The position numbers were made by a program, and so were the translations under genes. Below are positions 23,403 to 32,400 of a stretch of DNA of 64,000 nt, in pieces. The DNA is taken from contig JBJHBJ010000007.1 in NCBI GenBank assembly GCA_050485425.1, forward strand, positions 1 through 64,000. Reading direction: 5' to 3'. Origin of the DNA: LSCE01 sp050485425. Lineage in GTDB: Bacteria > Pseudomonadota > Gammaproteobacteria > Nitrococcales > Aquisalimonadaceae. The notes beneath the pieces are model-generated. The model saw only the letters and a list, made by a program, of their open reading frames with translations. It was not told the origin of the DNA and did not search any database. Position 1 is the first letter of the stretch. Each line of letters starts with the position of its first letter.

Positions 23403-23784
23403 GATAATCCGTATCGGCGCCGGCAAGGGCCGGCAGCGTCAGTGTGGGTCCCGTCTTCCGGGCTCCCGGTCGGCGCGCCGCGGCCGTTGCCTTGCGCCGG
23501 CGGTTTCTGCCGGGGCAAGGCAACGGCTGATTCCGTGCTCCGGCGTGCAGCGGAAATGCCGGGGCCGCAGACTCTGCAGATGGTACGCAAACATGATTCC
23601 GCCCGCCATGCACACGTCACGAAAATGGGCATGGCGGGCCGGATCTTTCGCACTGCGTTGTTGCGGCACTTGACCGTGGAATCACCACGGCGCTGCGCAC
23701 CGCGCCTGGCCTTCCCTGCGGGACGCGCCTAGCCCCAGCCCAAGGCTGACACTCAGAAATGCTGCGAACTTCTGTTACGGGACA
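23403..23784. repeat. Structured gap between gshB and tonB with three hairpins
   Basis: This 382-nt gap holds no convincing gene. Arms 23483-23495 and 23515-23527 form a 13-bp stem. Arms 23601-23611 and 23629-23639 form an 11-bp stem (gcccgccatgc). At 23653-23715 (minus) lies a module sharing the CGTGG-aatca-CCACG stem-loop and GCAAC..CGCAG end with the modules inside the 12.8-13.06 kb element. The composition suggests accumulated repeat elements. Confidence 0.65.
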
Positions 23785-24735
23785 CTAGCCCAGGCGCCGG
23801 TGCTCCAGGAAATCCATCAGCCGGGACGCTATGTCGATGCCGTAGATGGCATCCAGTTCACGTACGCAGGTGGGGCTGGTGACATTGATTTCGGTGAGAT
23901 AGTCGCCGATGACGTCCAGGCCGACGAACCAGAGGCCCCGTTCGCGCAGTGTCGGCGCCACCTGGTCGACGATCCAGCGGTCCCGATCGCTCAGGGGGAC
24001 GCCCTCGCCGCGACCGCCGGCGGCCAGGTTGCCGCGGGTCTCGCCCCGGGCGGGGATGCGGGCCAGGGCGTAATCCACCGGCTCGCCGTTGATCAGCAGG
24101 ATGCGCTTGTCCCCGGCGCTGATCTCCGGCAGGTAGCGTTGCGCCATGGCGTAGCGCCTGCCGTCCTCGGTCAGCGTGTCGATCACGACCGAGGTGTTGG
24201 GGTCGCCGTCGGCGAGCACGAAAATCGAGCGCCCACCCATGCCGTCCAGCGGCTTCAGCACTGCCTTGCCCTGCTCCCGGATGAACTGCTTCAGGCGGTT
24301 CGCATCGGCGTCAACGACGGTTGGCGCGCAGCACTGGGCGAAATGGGCGGTGTAGAGTTTCTCGTTGGCGTCCCTCAGCGCCTGCGGTCGATTCACCACC
24401 AGGCAGCCCTCGGCCTCCGCCCGCTCGAGGATGTGCGTGGCATAGGTGAATTCGCTGTCCACCGGCGGATCCTTCCGCATGAGAATAATGTCGAGCTCGG
24501 CCAGCGGCGACTCGGTACTGTTGCCGAGCCGGAACCAGTCATGGTTGTCATCGGCGACCGACAGCGGCCGTCGGCGTCCCCATGCCCGGCCGTCGCGCAG
24601 GGAGAGATCGGCCAGTTCCATGTACTGCAGTTCCCAGCCGCGCTTCTGGGCGGCGAGCAGCATGGCCAGCGTGGTGTCCTTGTAGGGCTTGATCGTCTGG
24701 ATGGGGTCCATGACGACCCCGATTTTCAGCGTCAT
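23785..24735 (-). CDS. gshB: Glutathione synthetase
   Basis: A 316-residue ATP-grasp enzyme joining gamma-glutamylcysteine and glycine. Typical blocks are IGVVMDPIQTIKPYKDTTLAML at the N-terminus, RKDPPVDSEFTYATHILERAE, VLKPLDGMGGRSIF (ATP-binding glycine loop), PEISAGDKRILLINGEPV and the C-terminal INVTSPTCVRELD. Length and motifs match GshB. It is transcribed divergently from the Pil-Chp operon and is followed by tonB-yqgE-ruvX after a 382-nt repeat-rich gap. Confidence 0.96.
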   Translation of the reverse strand: MTLKIGVVMDPIQTIKPYKDTTLAMLLAAQKRGWELQYMELADLSLRDGRAWGRRRPLSVADDNHDWFRLGNSTESPLAELDIILMRKDPPVDSEFTYATHILERAEAEGCLVVNRPQALRDANEKLYTAHFAQCCAPTVVDADANRLKQFIREQGKAVLKPLDGMGGRSIFVLADGDPNTSVVIDTLTEDGRRYAMAQRYLPEISAGDKRILLINGEPVDYALARIPARGETRGNLAAGGRGEGVPLSDRDRWIVDQVAPTLRERGLWFVGLDVIGDYLTEINVTSPTCVRELDAIYGIDIASRLMDFLEHRRLG

Positions 24736-24928
24736 GAAACGCTCGCTCCTGCAATGAAATTAAGGGAAAACACCGGTAATGTGGACCATGCCGCAAACCG
24801 GGGGGCGGTCTGTAGATTATGCTAGACATGTATGTTACATAGGTCCGTATTATTGCGGAAACTGTCTCATATTTGGGCAGTTTTGCCGCGATCGGAAGAT
24901 TTCAGACTGACGATCTCGGGGGAGTTCG

Positions 24929-25333
24929 GTGGAGAACCAAACCAAACAGGACGGGCTGGCTGGGCTCAAGGTCATGATCGTGGACGATAGCAAGACCATT
25001 CGTCGGACCGCTGAAACCCTGCTGAAGAAGGAAGGATGCGAGGTCATCACGGCTACGGACGGCTTTGAAGCCCTGTCGAAGATTGCCGATCTCAAGCCCA
25101 GCATCATTTTCATCGACATCATGATGCCTCGTCTCGACGGCTATCAGACCTGTGCGCTGATCAAGCACAATCAGATGTTCAAGAAGACGCCGGTGATCAT
25201 GCTGTCCAGCAAGGACGGCCTGTTCGACCGTGCCAGGGGCCGGATCGTCGGCTCCGAGCAGTATCTGACCAAGCCTTTCACCCGGGAGGAGTTGCTGAAC
25301 GCCATCAAGCATCACCTGAATCAGGCGGCGTGA
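24929..25333 (+). CDS. pilG: Twitching motility response regulator PilG
   Basis: A 134-residue single-domain CheY-like receiver. The acidic pocket is Asp19/Asp20, the phospho-acceptor Asp63 (FIDIMMPRLDGYQ) and Lys115 (YLTKPFT). The extended N-terminus and KVMIVDDSKTIRRTAETLLKKEGCEV match PilG, which in Pseudomonas promotes pilus extension and cAMP synthesis. The start is GTG at 24929, preceded by GGGGGAG. First gene of the pilGHI-pilJ-cheR-chpABC operon. Confidence 0.94.
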   Translation: MENQTKQDGLAGLKVMIVDDSKTIRRTAETLLKKEGCEVITATDGFEALSKIADLKPSIIFIDIMMPRLDGYQTCALIKHNQMFKKTPVIMLSSKDGLFDRARGRIVGSEQYLTKPFTREELLNAIKHHLNQAA

Positions 25334-25436
25334 CGCAGTAGGCAGTATCCCACCGTAGACAACAACGACAATAACCAGGCCGGCCACCCTGGCGGCCCGT
25401 CAGTATTACCGTGAGAAAACGACAGAGGGTATTTGC

Positions 25437-25802
25437 ATGACTCGGGTTTTAATCGTTGATGACTCTCCCACGGAAACGCATGTCCTGCGCGGCATGCTGG
25501 AGAATCATGGCTATGAGGTCAGCGTGGCGGATAACGGCGAGGACGGCATCAAGCTCGCCCATTCGGTCAAGCCTGACGTCATTCTTATGGATATCGTCAT
25601 GCCGGGCGTCAACGGTTTCCAGGCGACGCGGAAGCTGAGCAAGGATCCCGGTACCGCGCGCATTCCGATTGTGATCATCAGCACCAAGGATCAGGATACT
25701 GATCGTATCTGGGGCATGCGCCAGGGTGCCAAGGACTACATCACCAAGCCTGTGACAGAAGAAGAACTGCTGGCGAAAATCAAGGAAGCGCTCAACAGCT
25801 GA
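25437..25802 (+). CDS. pilH: Twitching motility response regulator PilH
   Basis: A 121-residue CheY-like receiver: Asp8/Asp9, phospho-acceptor Asp52 (ILMDIVMPGVNGFQ) and Lys104 (YITKPVT). In Pseudomonas PilH acts against or after PilG on pilus retraction. It is separated from pilG by about 100 nt, enough for an internal promoter or processing site; none was clear. Confidence 0.94.
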   Translation: MTRVLIVDDSPTETHVLRGMLENHGYEVSVADNGEDGIKLAHSVKPDVILMDIVMPGVNGFQATRKLSKDPGTARIPIVIISTKDQDTDRIWGMRQGAKDYITKPVTEEELLAKIKEALNS

Positions 25803-25819
25803 TGGACGTGGGAGGTGTA

Positions 25820-26368
25820 ATGGATGCGCCGGTAAAACAGTCTCCTTTCCAGTTGCTCCAGTCCCTGGAGCAACAGGGCCGTGATCATCAGGCGGAGCTG
25901 CCCACCAATGAAGAGCATCAGGCCCTCTGGGCCGGCGTCGCCTTCCGCCTCGGTTCCCAGCATTTCGTCGCGCCAATGGCGCAGGTCAGCGAGTTGCTGA
26001 AGTATCCCGACATGTCGCCGGTGCCCCGTACCAAGTCCTGGGTCCGCGGCATGGCGAACGTGCGGGGCAACCTGCTGCCGATCATGGACCTGAGCGGCTA
26101 CCTCTCCGGCGCTACCAGCAGCCTGACGCGTTCCAGCCGGGTGCTGGTCATCGATATCGGCGGTGTTTTCACCGGCCTGCTGGTTGACGAGGTCTTCGGC
26201 ATGCGTCATTTCGAGGACGATCTCCGCCAGGAGGCGCCCGCCGATCTGCCACCGCACCTGGAGCCCTATGTCGTTGGCCGTTTCGACGAGTCGACCGGGG
26301 GGCGGTGGCTGCTGTTCAGCATGGAGGCGCTGGCCAGGCATCCACAGTTTCTGAAAGTGGCTAGCTGA
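25820..26368 (+). CDS. pilI: CheW-like adaptor PilI
   Basis: A 182-residue CheW-domain protein that couples receptor PilJ to kinase ChpA. Core CheW features are visible: VAFRLGSQHFVAPMAQVSELL, PVPRTKSWVRGMANVRGNLLPIMDL and VLVIDIGGVFTGLLVDEVFGMRHF. The ATG at 25820, behind GGGAGGTGTA, was preferred over an ATG at 25802 that overlaps the pilH stop but lacks a Shine-Dalgarno. Confidence 0.92.
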   Translation: MDAPVKQSPFQLLQSLEQQGRDHQAELPTNEEHQALWAGVAFRLGSQHFVAPMAQVSELLKYPDMSPVPRTKSWVRGMANVRGNLLPIMDLSGYLSGATSSLTRSSRVLVIDIGGVFTGLLVDEVFGMRHFEDDLRQEAPADLPPHLEPYVVGRFDESTGGRWLLFSMEALARHPQFLKVAS

Positions 26369-26483
26369 GCCGCATGGCGCCTGAGGAACCGGGTGACGCG
26401 TCCGCACGGGAGCGCGGCCTTGATGAATCAGTAATGAACAACCCTATGGGTGGGCAAAGGAATTCTCGGGAGGGACGGCAACA

Positions 26484-28538
26484 ATGAAGGGTGTCCAGTT
26501 ATCAGGTCGACCGCTGAGCCTGCGGTTGATCGCCAACGTGGTCAGCGGGCTTATCCTGCTGGCGATCCTGCTCATGGTCATGAGCTTCGCGTATACGGCC
26601 TATTTCGCCAACTTCGATGAAGAGTACATCGAACGGACGGAAGCCATTCGAGTGCTTGCGCAGAGTATTGCCAAGAACGCCTCCGAAGCGGCAAACGGCA
26701 AGACCGACGCGTTCTTCCAGTTGCGCGATGCGCGACGCGATCTGGAGCAGAACATGAACATTCTGTTCCAGGGGAACCCCGAGACGAGCCTCCCCCCGAC
26801 CGCCGAATACGACGAGACGGCGGGCGCCGCCCTCGAGCGTCTGGGCCGCCCCTGGGAGGAACTGCGGCGGGATGCGGACACCATCCTGGAGCTCGAAAGC
26901 GAGATCATCGGCATCAACGTGGTGACCGAGCAGTTCCGTCGTGAAGTGCCGCAGCTTCAGCGGCTGCTGGACTCCGCCGGTAGCCGGCTGACGTCCAACG
27001 GCGGCAACCCCGGCCAGATCTACCTCACCGGCCAGGGCCTGCTGCACGCCGAACGTATCGGTCGCAACCTCGGAGAAATGGTCCGTGGCGGTATCGGCAA
27101 CATCACCGCTGCCGGGCGCCTGGACCGCAGCGCCGACGAACTGGGTGACGTGCTCGCCTCCCTGCTGGGTAACGGCGCATTCAACGTGCCGGCCGTGACC
27201 GACGGCCAGGCACGGGGCGATCTCGAGCAGGCCGCCAGCCTGTTCGGCCAGATGGAGGAGCGCATTTCCACGGTTATCGAAAGCGCCAGCGACGTGTACC
27301 GGGTGCGTGACGCCGCCGACCGGGTATTCGTGCTGTCCGACCGCCTGGATGCCACCTCGGTCGCCCTGCTGGGCGTTTATCGCGGGCTGCCGGAGCAACG
27401 CCCGGTCCAGTGGTGGTTCGGTTTCGTGTTCGGCGCCCTGGCGCTGGCTCTGCTGGTCGTCCGTGCGGCGCTGACCCGCGTGATTTCCAGCCGCGAACTG
27501 GATCAGCAGAAAGCCGAGAAGATGAAGGCCGACGAGGCCTCCAAGAAGAACCAGCAGGCCATTCTTGACCTGCTGGACGAAATCCAGGGCCTGTCCGAAG
27601 GGGATCTCACCGTGCAGGCCTCGGTGGGTGAGGAGTTCACCGGGGCCATCGGCGACGCCTTCAACGACTCCATCGACGCCCTGCGCAGCCTGGTTACCAC
27701 CATCAACGAGACCTCGGTGCAGGTGTCCTCGGCGGCCCAGCAGACCCAGGCGACCGCCATGCACCTGGCGGAAGCCTCCGACCACCAGGCACATCAGATT
27801 ACCGCTGCCTCGGCGGCCATCAACGAGATGGCGGTCTCCATCGACCAGGTGTCGCGCAACTCGGAAGAATCCGCGGACGTGGCCCGTCGCTCGGTGGATC
27901 TGGCGCACAAGGGTGCCGATACGGTACGCCGTACCATCGACGGCATGGACACCATCCGCGAGCAGATCCAGGAGACCTCCAAGCGCATCAAGCGGCTGGG
28001 TGAATCCTCGCAGGAGATCGGCAACATCGTGGAGCTGATCAACGACATCGCCGACCAGACCAACATCCTGGCCCTGAACGCCTCCATTCAGGCGGCCATG
28101 GCCGGTGAGGCCGGCCGCGGCTTCGCGGTGGTGGCCGACGAAGTGCAGCGACTGGCCGAGCGCTCCGGTAACGCCACCAAGCAGATCGAAGCACTGGTGA
28201 AGACCATCCAGACCGACACCAATGAGGCGGTCATTTCGATGGAACAGTCCACTGCGGGTGTGGTCAGTGGTGCGCGGCTGGCCGAGGACGCCGGTGACGC
28301 GCTGCGCGAGATCGAAACCACCTCGCAGCAACTGGCCGGCCTGATCGAGAGCATTTCCGAGGCGGCGCGCCAGCAGGCCAAGGCGGCCAGCAACATCTCC
28401 GACACCATGAACGTGATCCAGGAGATCACCTCGCAGACGTCGGCAGGTACCAACGAAACCGCGACCTCCATCGGTAACCTCGCGGATCTGGCCAACGACC
28501 TGCGCAACTCCGTTGCCGGCTTCAAGCTTCCGGAGTGA
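26484..28538 (+). CDS. pilJ: Methyl-accepting chemotaxis protein PilJ
   Basis: A 684-residue receptor of the Pil-Chp system. A transmembrane helix at about residues 12-38, a long periplasmic region, a second membrane helix at about 310-331, a HAMP-like linker, then the cytoplasmic coiled-coil signalling domain. The conserved hairpin tip is DIADQTNILALNASIQAAMAGEAGRGFAVVADEV near residues 515-550. PilJ senses surface contact or pilin in Pseudomonas. GGGAGGG precedes the start. Overlaps the cheR-type gene by 4 nt. Confidence 0.95.
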   Translation: MKGVQLSGRPLSLRLIANVVSGLILLAILLMVMSFAYTAYFANFDEEYIERTEAIRVLAQSIAKNASEAANGKTDAFFQLRDARRDLEQNMNILFQGNPETSLPPTAEYDETAGAALERLGRPWEELRRDADTILELESEIIGINVVTEQFRREVPQLQRLLDSAGSRLTSNGGNPGQIYLTGQGLLHAERIGRNLGEMVRGGIGNITAAGRLDRSADELGDVLASLLGNGAFNVPAVTDGQARGDLEQAASLFGQMEERISTVIESASDVYRVRDAADRVFVLSDRLDATSVALLGVYRGLPEQRPVQWWFGFVFGALALALLVVRAALTRVISSRELDQQKAEKMKADEASKKNQQAILDLLDEIQGLSEGDLTVQASVGEEFTGAIGDAFNDSIDALRSLVTTINETSVQVSSAAQQTQATAMHLAEASDHQAHQITAASAAINEMAVSIDQVSRNSEESADVARRSVDLAHKGADTVRRTIDGMDTIREQIQETSKRIKRLGESSQEIGNIVELINDIADQTNILALNASIQAAMAGEAGRGFAVVADEVQRLAERSGNATKQIEALVKTIQTDTNEAVISMEQSTAGVVSGARLAEDAGDALREIETTSQQLAGLIESISEAARQQAKAASNISDTMNVIQEITSQTSAGTNETATSIGNLADLANDLRNSVAGFKLPE

Positions 28539-29431
28539 TGAAGAGCATGGGTGCGCCGAACCCGGTACAGCCAGCATGGCGTCCAGCCGATGTGCTGCCC
28601 GACATGGACGACCGTGAGTTCGCCCGCTGGGCGGAACTGCTGGAGTCGCGGACCGGCATGACCATGCCGGCGGAACGGAAGTCCTTCCTCGTGACCAGCG
28701 TCGGCCTGCGTATGCGTGAAGCGGGTTACGACAACTACGAGGACTACTTCCGTTACCTGACGTCCGGCGTATTCGGCAACCTGGAGTGGACCGCGCTGGT
28801 GGACCGGCTGACGGTTCATGAGACGCGTTTCTTCAGAGACCCCAAGGCGCTGGAGTTCCTGTGCCAGGAGGTGCTGCCGGAGCTGGTGCATGGTAACGAT
28901 GCCCAGGAAGCGCTGCACATATGGAGCGCCGGCTGCTCTACCGGTGAGGAGGTGTACACGCTGGCCATGGTGCTGGACACCTTCCTCTCCGAGCAGGGCC
29001 TGGACCGGCACTACGGTGTCACCGGGACCGACATCAGCCTGCATTCGCTGGCCGTGGGCAAGGCGGGCACGTACTCCCGTCGCCGTTCCGGCAATTTGCC
29101 CGAGGACATGGCGCGGCGATACTGCGAGCCCGTGGAGCAGAACCGCTTCCGCATCACCGATGCCCTGCGCCGTCGGGTGTGCTTTGCGCAGATGAACATA
29201 CTGGATGCCGGACAACTCGCTTCCCGCGAGCTGGACATCATCTACTGCCAGAATCTGCTGATTTATTTCAACAAGGCCCGCCGCGAGTCCATCGTCGAGG
29301 GCCTGGTGCATCACCTGCGCCCCGGGGGTACGTTGGTGCTCGGCGCGGGCGAACTGGTCAAATGGGAGCACCCGGAAACGGAGTGCGTGCGTAACCGGTG
29401 GGATGTCCTGGCTTATCGGCGTCGCGGATAA
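28535..29431 (+). CDS. pilK: CheR-type chemoreceptor methyltransferase (PilK)
   Basis: A 298-residue CheR-family enzyme that methylates glutamates of the receptor PilJ with SAM. The N-terminal helical domain includes RTGMTMPAERKSFLVTSVGLRMRE; the SAM-binding domain has HIWSAGCSTGEEVYTLAMVL and the downstream DIIYCQNLLIYFNK block. The ATGA overlap with pilJ and position before chpA match pilK of pseudomonads. Confidence 0.92.
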   Translation: MMKSMGAPNPVQPAWRPADVLPDMDDREFARWAELLESRTGMTMPAERKSFLVTSVGLRMREAGYDNYEDYFRYLTSGVFGNLEWTALVDRLTVHETRFFRDPKALEFLCQEVLPELVHGNDAQEALHIWSAGCSTGEEVYTLAMVLDTFLSEQGLDRHYGVTGTDISLHSLAVGKAGTYSRRRSGNLPEDMARRYCEPVEQNRFRITDALRRRVCFAQMNILDAGQLASRELDIIYCQNLLIYFNKARRESIVEGLVHHLRPGGTLVLGAGELVKWEHPETECVRNRWDVLAYRRRG

Positions 29432-29452
29432 AAACATGGCGGTTGCTTCACT

Positions 29453-32400
29453 ATGACAAAACCGGAATTCGATCGAAGCACCCTGGGGTGGGTCCGAAAG
29501 GAACTGGACGAGACGCTGCGGCAGGCGGCGCAGGCGCTGGAAGAATACAGTCAGGATCGTTCTGACCGTACCCAGCTCCGGTTCTGCGCCAGTTACCTGC
29601 ACCAGGTCTACGGCACGCTGCAGATCCTGGAGCTTTACGGCGCCTCCCTGCTTACCGAGGAAATGGAACAGCTGCTGGAAGCGCTGCTCTCGGACTCGGT
29701 CGCCCAGGTCGAGCAGGCCGAAGAAACGCTGATGACCGCCATCCTGCGCCTGGCCGAGTTGCTGGAGCGCATCCACGGTGGTCAGCAGGACAGCGCGCTG
29801 CTCGTGCTGCCGCTGCTCAATGACCTTCGCGCCGCCAGGGGCGCCAACCTGCTGACCGAGGGCATGCTGTTTGCTCCGGATCTCGAAGCCAGCGGCGATC
29901 CTGCCGGCCGGGCACGGGCTCCGGCCGACGTGCCTGTACCGGAACTGGTGCGCCGGCACCGTCATACCTATCAGCGCGCCCTGCTGGGCGTGCTGCGCGG
30001 TCAGCGCCCGGAGCGCTGCCTGGACAAGATGGCCGAAGTGCTGGGCGAACTGGACAATGCGGCGCGCGATGACAGCCACGGTGACCTGTGGTGGATTGCC
30101 GCGGGCATGGTCGATGGACTTCGGCATGGCGGCCTGAAGGCCAGCACCGCGGTCAACAGCCTGCTCGGCCAGGTGGATCGGCAACTGAAACGTGTCATCG
30201 ACCAGGGCGAGCAGGCGCTGCGCAGCGAGCCGCCACGGGATCTACTGAAGAACCTGCTCTACTATGTCAGCCAGTCCGAACCGGCGACCGACAGGCTGGG
30301 TTCGATCAAGCAGCGGTTCGAACTGGGCACGCTGCTGCCCGACCAGGACACGCTGGCTGCGCGTGGCGATCAGGCCGGCTTCGGGCCGGGCGCTGAAATC
30401 CTTGGCAGTGTCGCCGATGCCATCCGCGAAGACATCACCAACATCAAGGACGCCCTGGACCTCCATGTCCGCGGCAGCCAGGAGGATCCGTCCCGCCTGG
30501 AGCAGGCGGCCGGCAATCTCAGCCGCGTCGCCGATACCCTCGGCATGCTCGGCCTGGGTGGGCCGCGCCGGGTGGTGAAAGAGCAGGCGGCGGTGCTCAA
30601 GCGCATTGCCGATGGCGCGGAGCCGGACGAGCAGCAGCTCATGGATCTGGCGAAAGCGCTGCTCTACGTCGAATCCTCGCTGGACAACCTGGTCCGGGGC
30701 AGTGACCACGAGCCGGTGGTTGAAGCAGCCGACGAGGACGCCGATACCACCGGCATCGACGACAGCGAGCTTTTCGATCTCGAATACCGCGCCGTCTACC
30801 ATACGGCCGTGCGCGAGGCGGTGGCGGATATTGCAGCCATCAAGGAAGGCATCGTGCGCTTCATCGAGCGTGGCGAGCATGACGCGTTGACCGACATGTC
30901 CATGCTGACCCGGCGCCTGCAGGGTGCGCTGGACATGGTCGACCTCAGTCGCGCCGCCGCTTTGTTCCAGACTGTTGGACGCTATATCCAGCTCCGCGTG
31001 CTCACGCCCAAGGCCGTGCCCGAAGCGGATGAACTGGACGCTCTCGCGGATGCCATCACCAGCCTGGAATACTACCTGGAAGCGGTCCTGGAGAATCGCA
31101 GCGGCCGTGACGAGATACTCGACGTTGCCGAGCGCAGCCTGCACCTGCTGAAGGCCGACGAACTCGAGGAGCCGCAGGCAGAGGGAGAGGCACAGGAGAA
31201 GCCGGAAGACCCGGCCGGGGCCGCGCAGGAAGACGACCCCGCCGAGGCCGAACCGGCGGCCGAGGCCGCGCAGCAAGCCGGCACGCCGGCGCTTGAGCAG
31301 GCCGCGGCTGCCGCTGCAGTCCCGCGCAAGGGCTCGCCGGGTGGCGTCAACCTCGACGTGGACGTGCGGGCAGAGGAGCTGGACGACGAGATCCTGGAGA
31401 TCTTCCTCGAGGAAGTCGAGGAACTGATGGAAACGCTCCAGGTCGAGTATCCCCGCTGGAAGGCCGACACCAGCAATGTCGAGGCCCTGACCACCACGCG
31501 CCGCATGTTCCACACGCTCAAGGGGAGCGGCCGGCTGGCCGGCGCGCTGTTGCTGGGCGAAATGGCCTGGGGCAATGAACGGCTCTGCAACCGCATGCTG
31601 GAAAAACAGTTGCAGCCGTCCTCGGAGATCACCGGCGCTATCGACCGGAGCCTGGCGCTGGTGCCTGCGCTGGTGGCCGAGTTACAGGGCGGCGGTCCAC
31701 CGGATGCCGATGTCCGGGAACTGCTGTGGCAGCTGGATGTGCTGGCTGACCCGGATCGCCACCATGAACTGGATGCGCCCGCACCGGCGGCTGTTGCCGA
31801 GTCCCCGTCCGTGAACGAGGTTCAGGCCGAAGCGGAAGCCGAACCGCAGCTCGACGACGGCGGTGGTCCGGAGCACGGGACCGGCTCAGACGTCGAGGCC
31901 GATTTCACCTTCGATCTGGATGATGACGGTGAGGCAACCGGGGAACCGGAAGCCGAGAGCGGCTCGCAGCGGGTCTCCGATTTCGATTTCGATCTGGAGC
32001 TCGCCGAGGATGATGATGCGGGCCCGGACGGGGCCCGGGCGGACGACAGGCCGCTGGAACCGCCGGCCCAGGCGTACGATTCCCTCCTTGAGGAACTGAG
32101 TTCGGCCTACGCCTCGGTGGACGACGGTGTCGCCACGGACCAGCAGCCGGAAGACGCCGGGGCGTCGGATGACGAACGCGTGTTCGAACTGGACGATGCC
32201 GACGGCGGAACCGACGCGCCAGTGGCAGAACCCCTCAGCCCGGATGTGACACCTCCGGCTGAGGAGCTGACACTGGAAGGGGACGAGGAGCTGCGCGCGG
32301 ATACCCCGGATGACGGGGGAACCCCGGAGACGGGGGCGTCGGAAGCGCTGTCGGACGAGGCGTTCTCGTTGCCCGCCGTGGACGAAGTGGATGCGCCCCT

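Noticed and set aside
26502..28577. 691-codon frame antisense to pilJ
   Set aside because: It mirrors a GC-rich coding gene with strong codon bias, has no domain-like sequence, and pilJ itself is unmistakable.
28088..30184. 698-codon frame antisense to pilJ/cheR/chpA
   Set aside because: Crosses three recognised genes on the opposite strand and has shadow composition.
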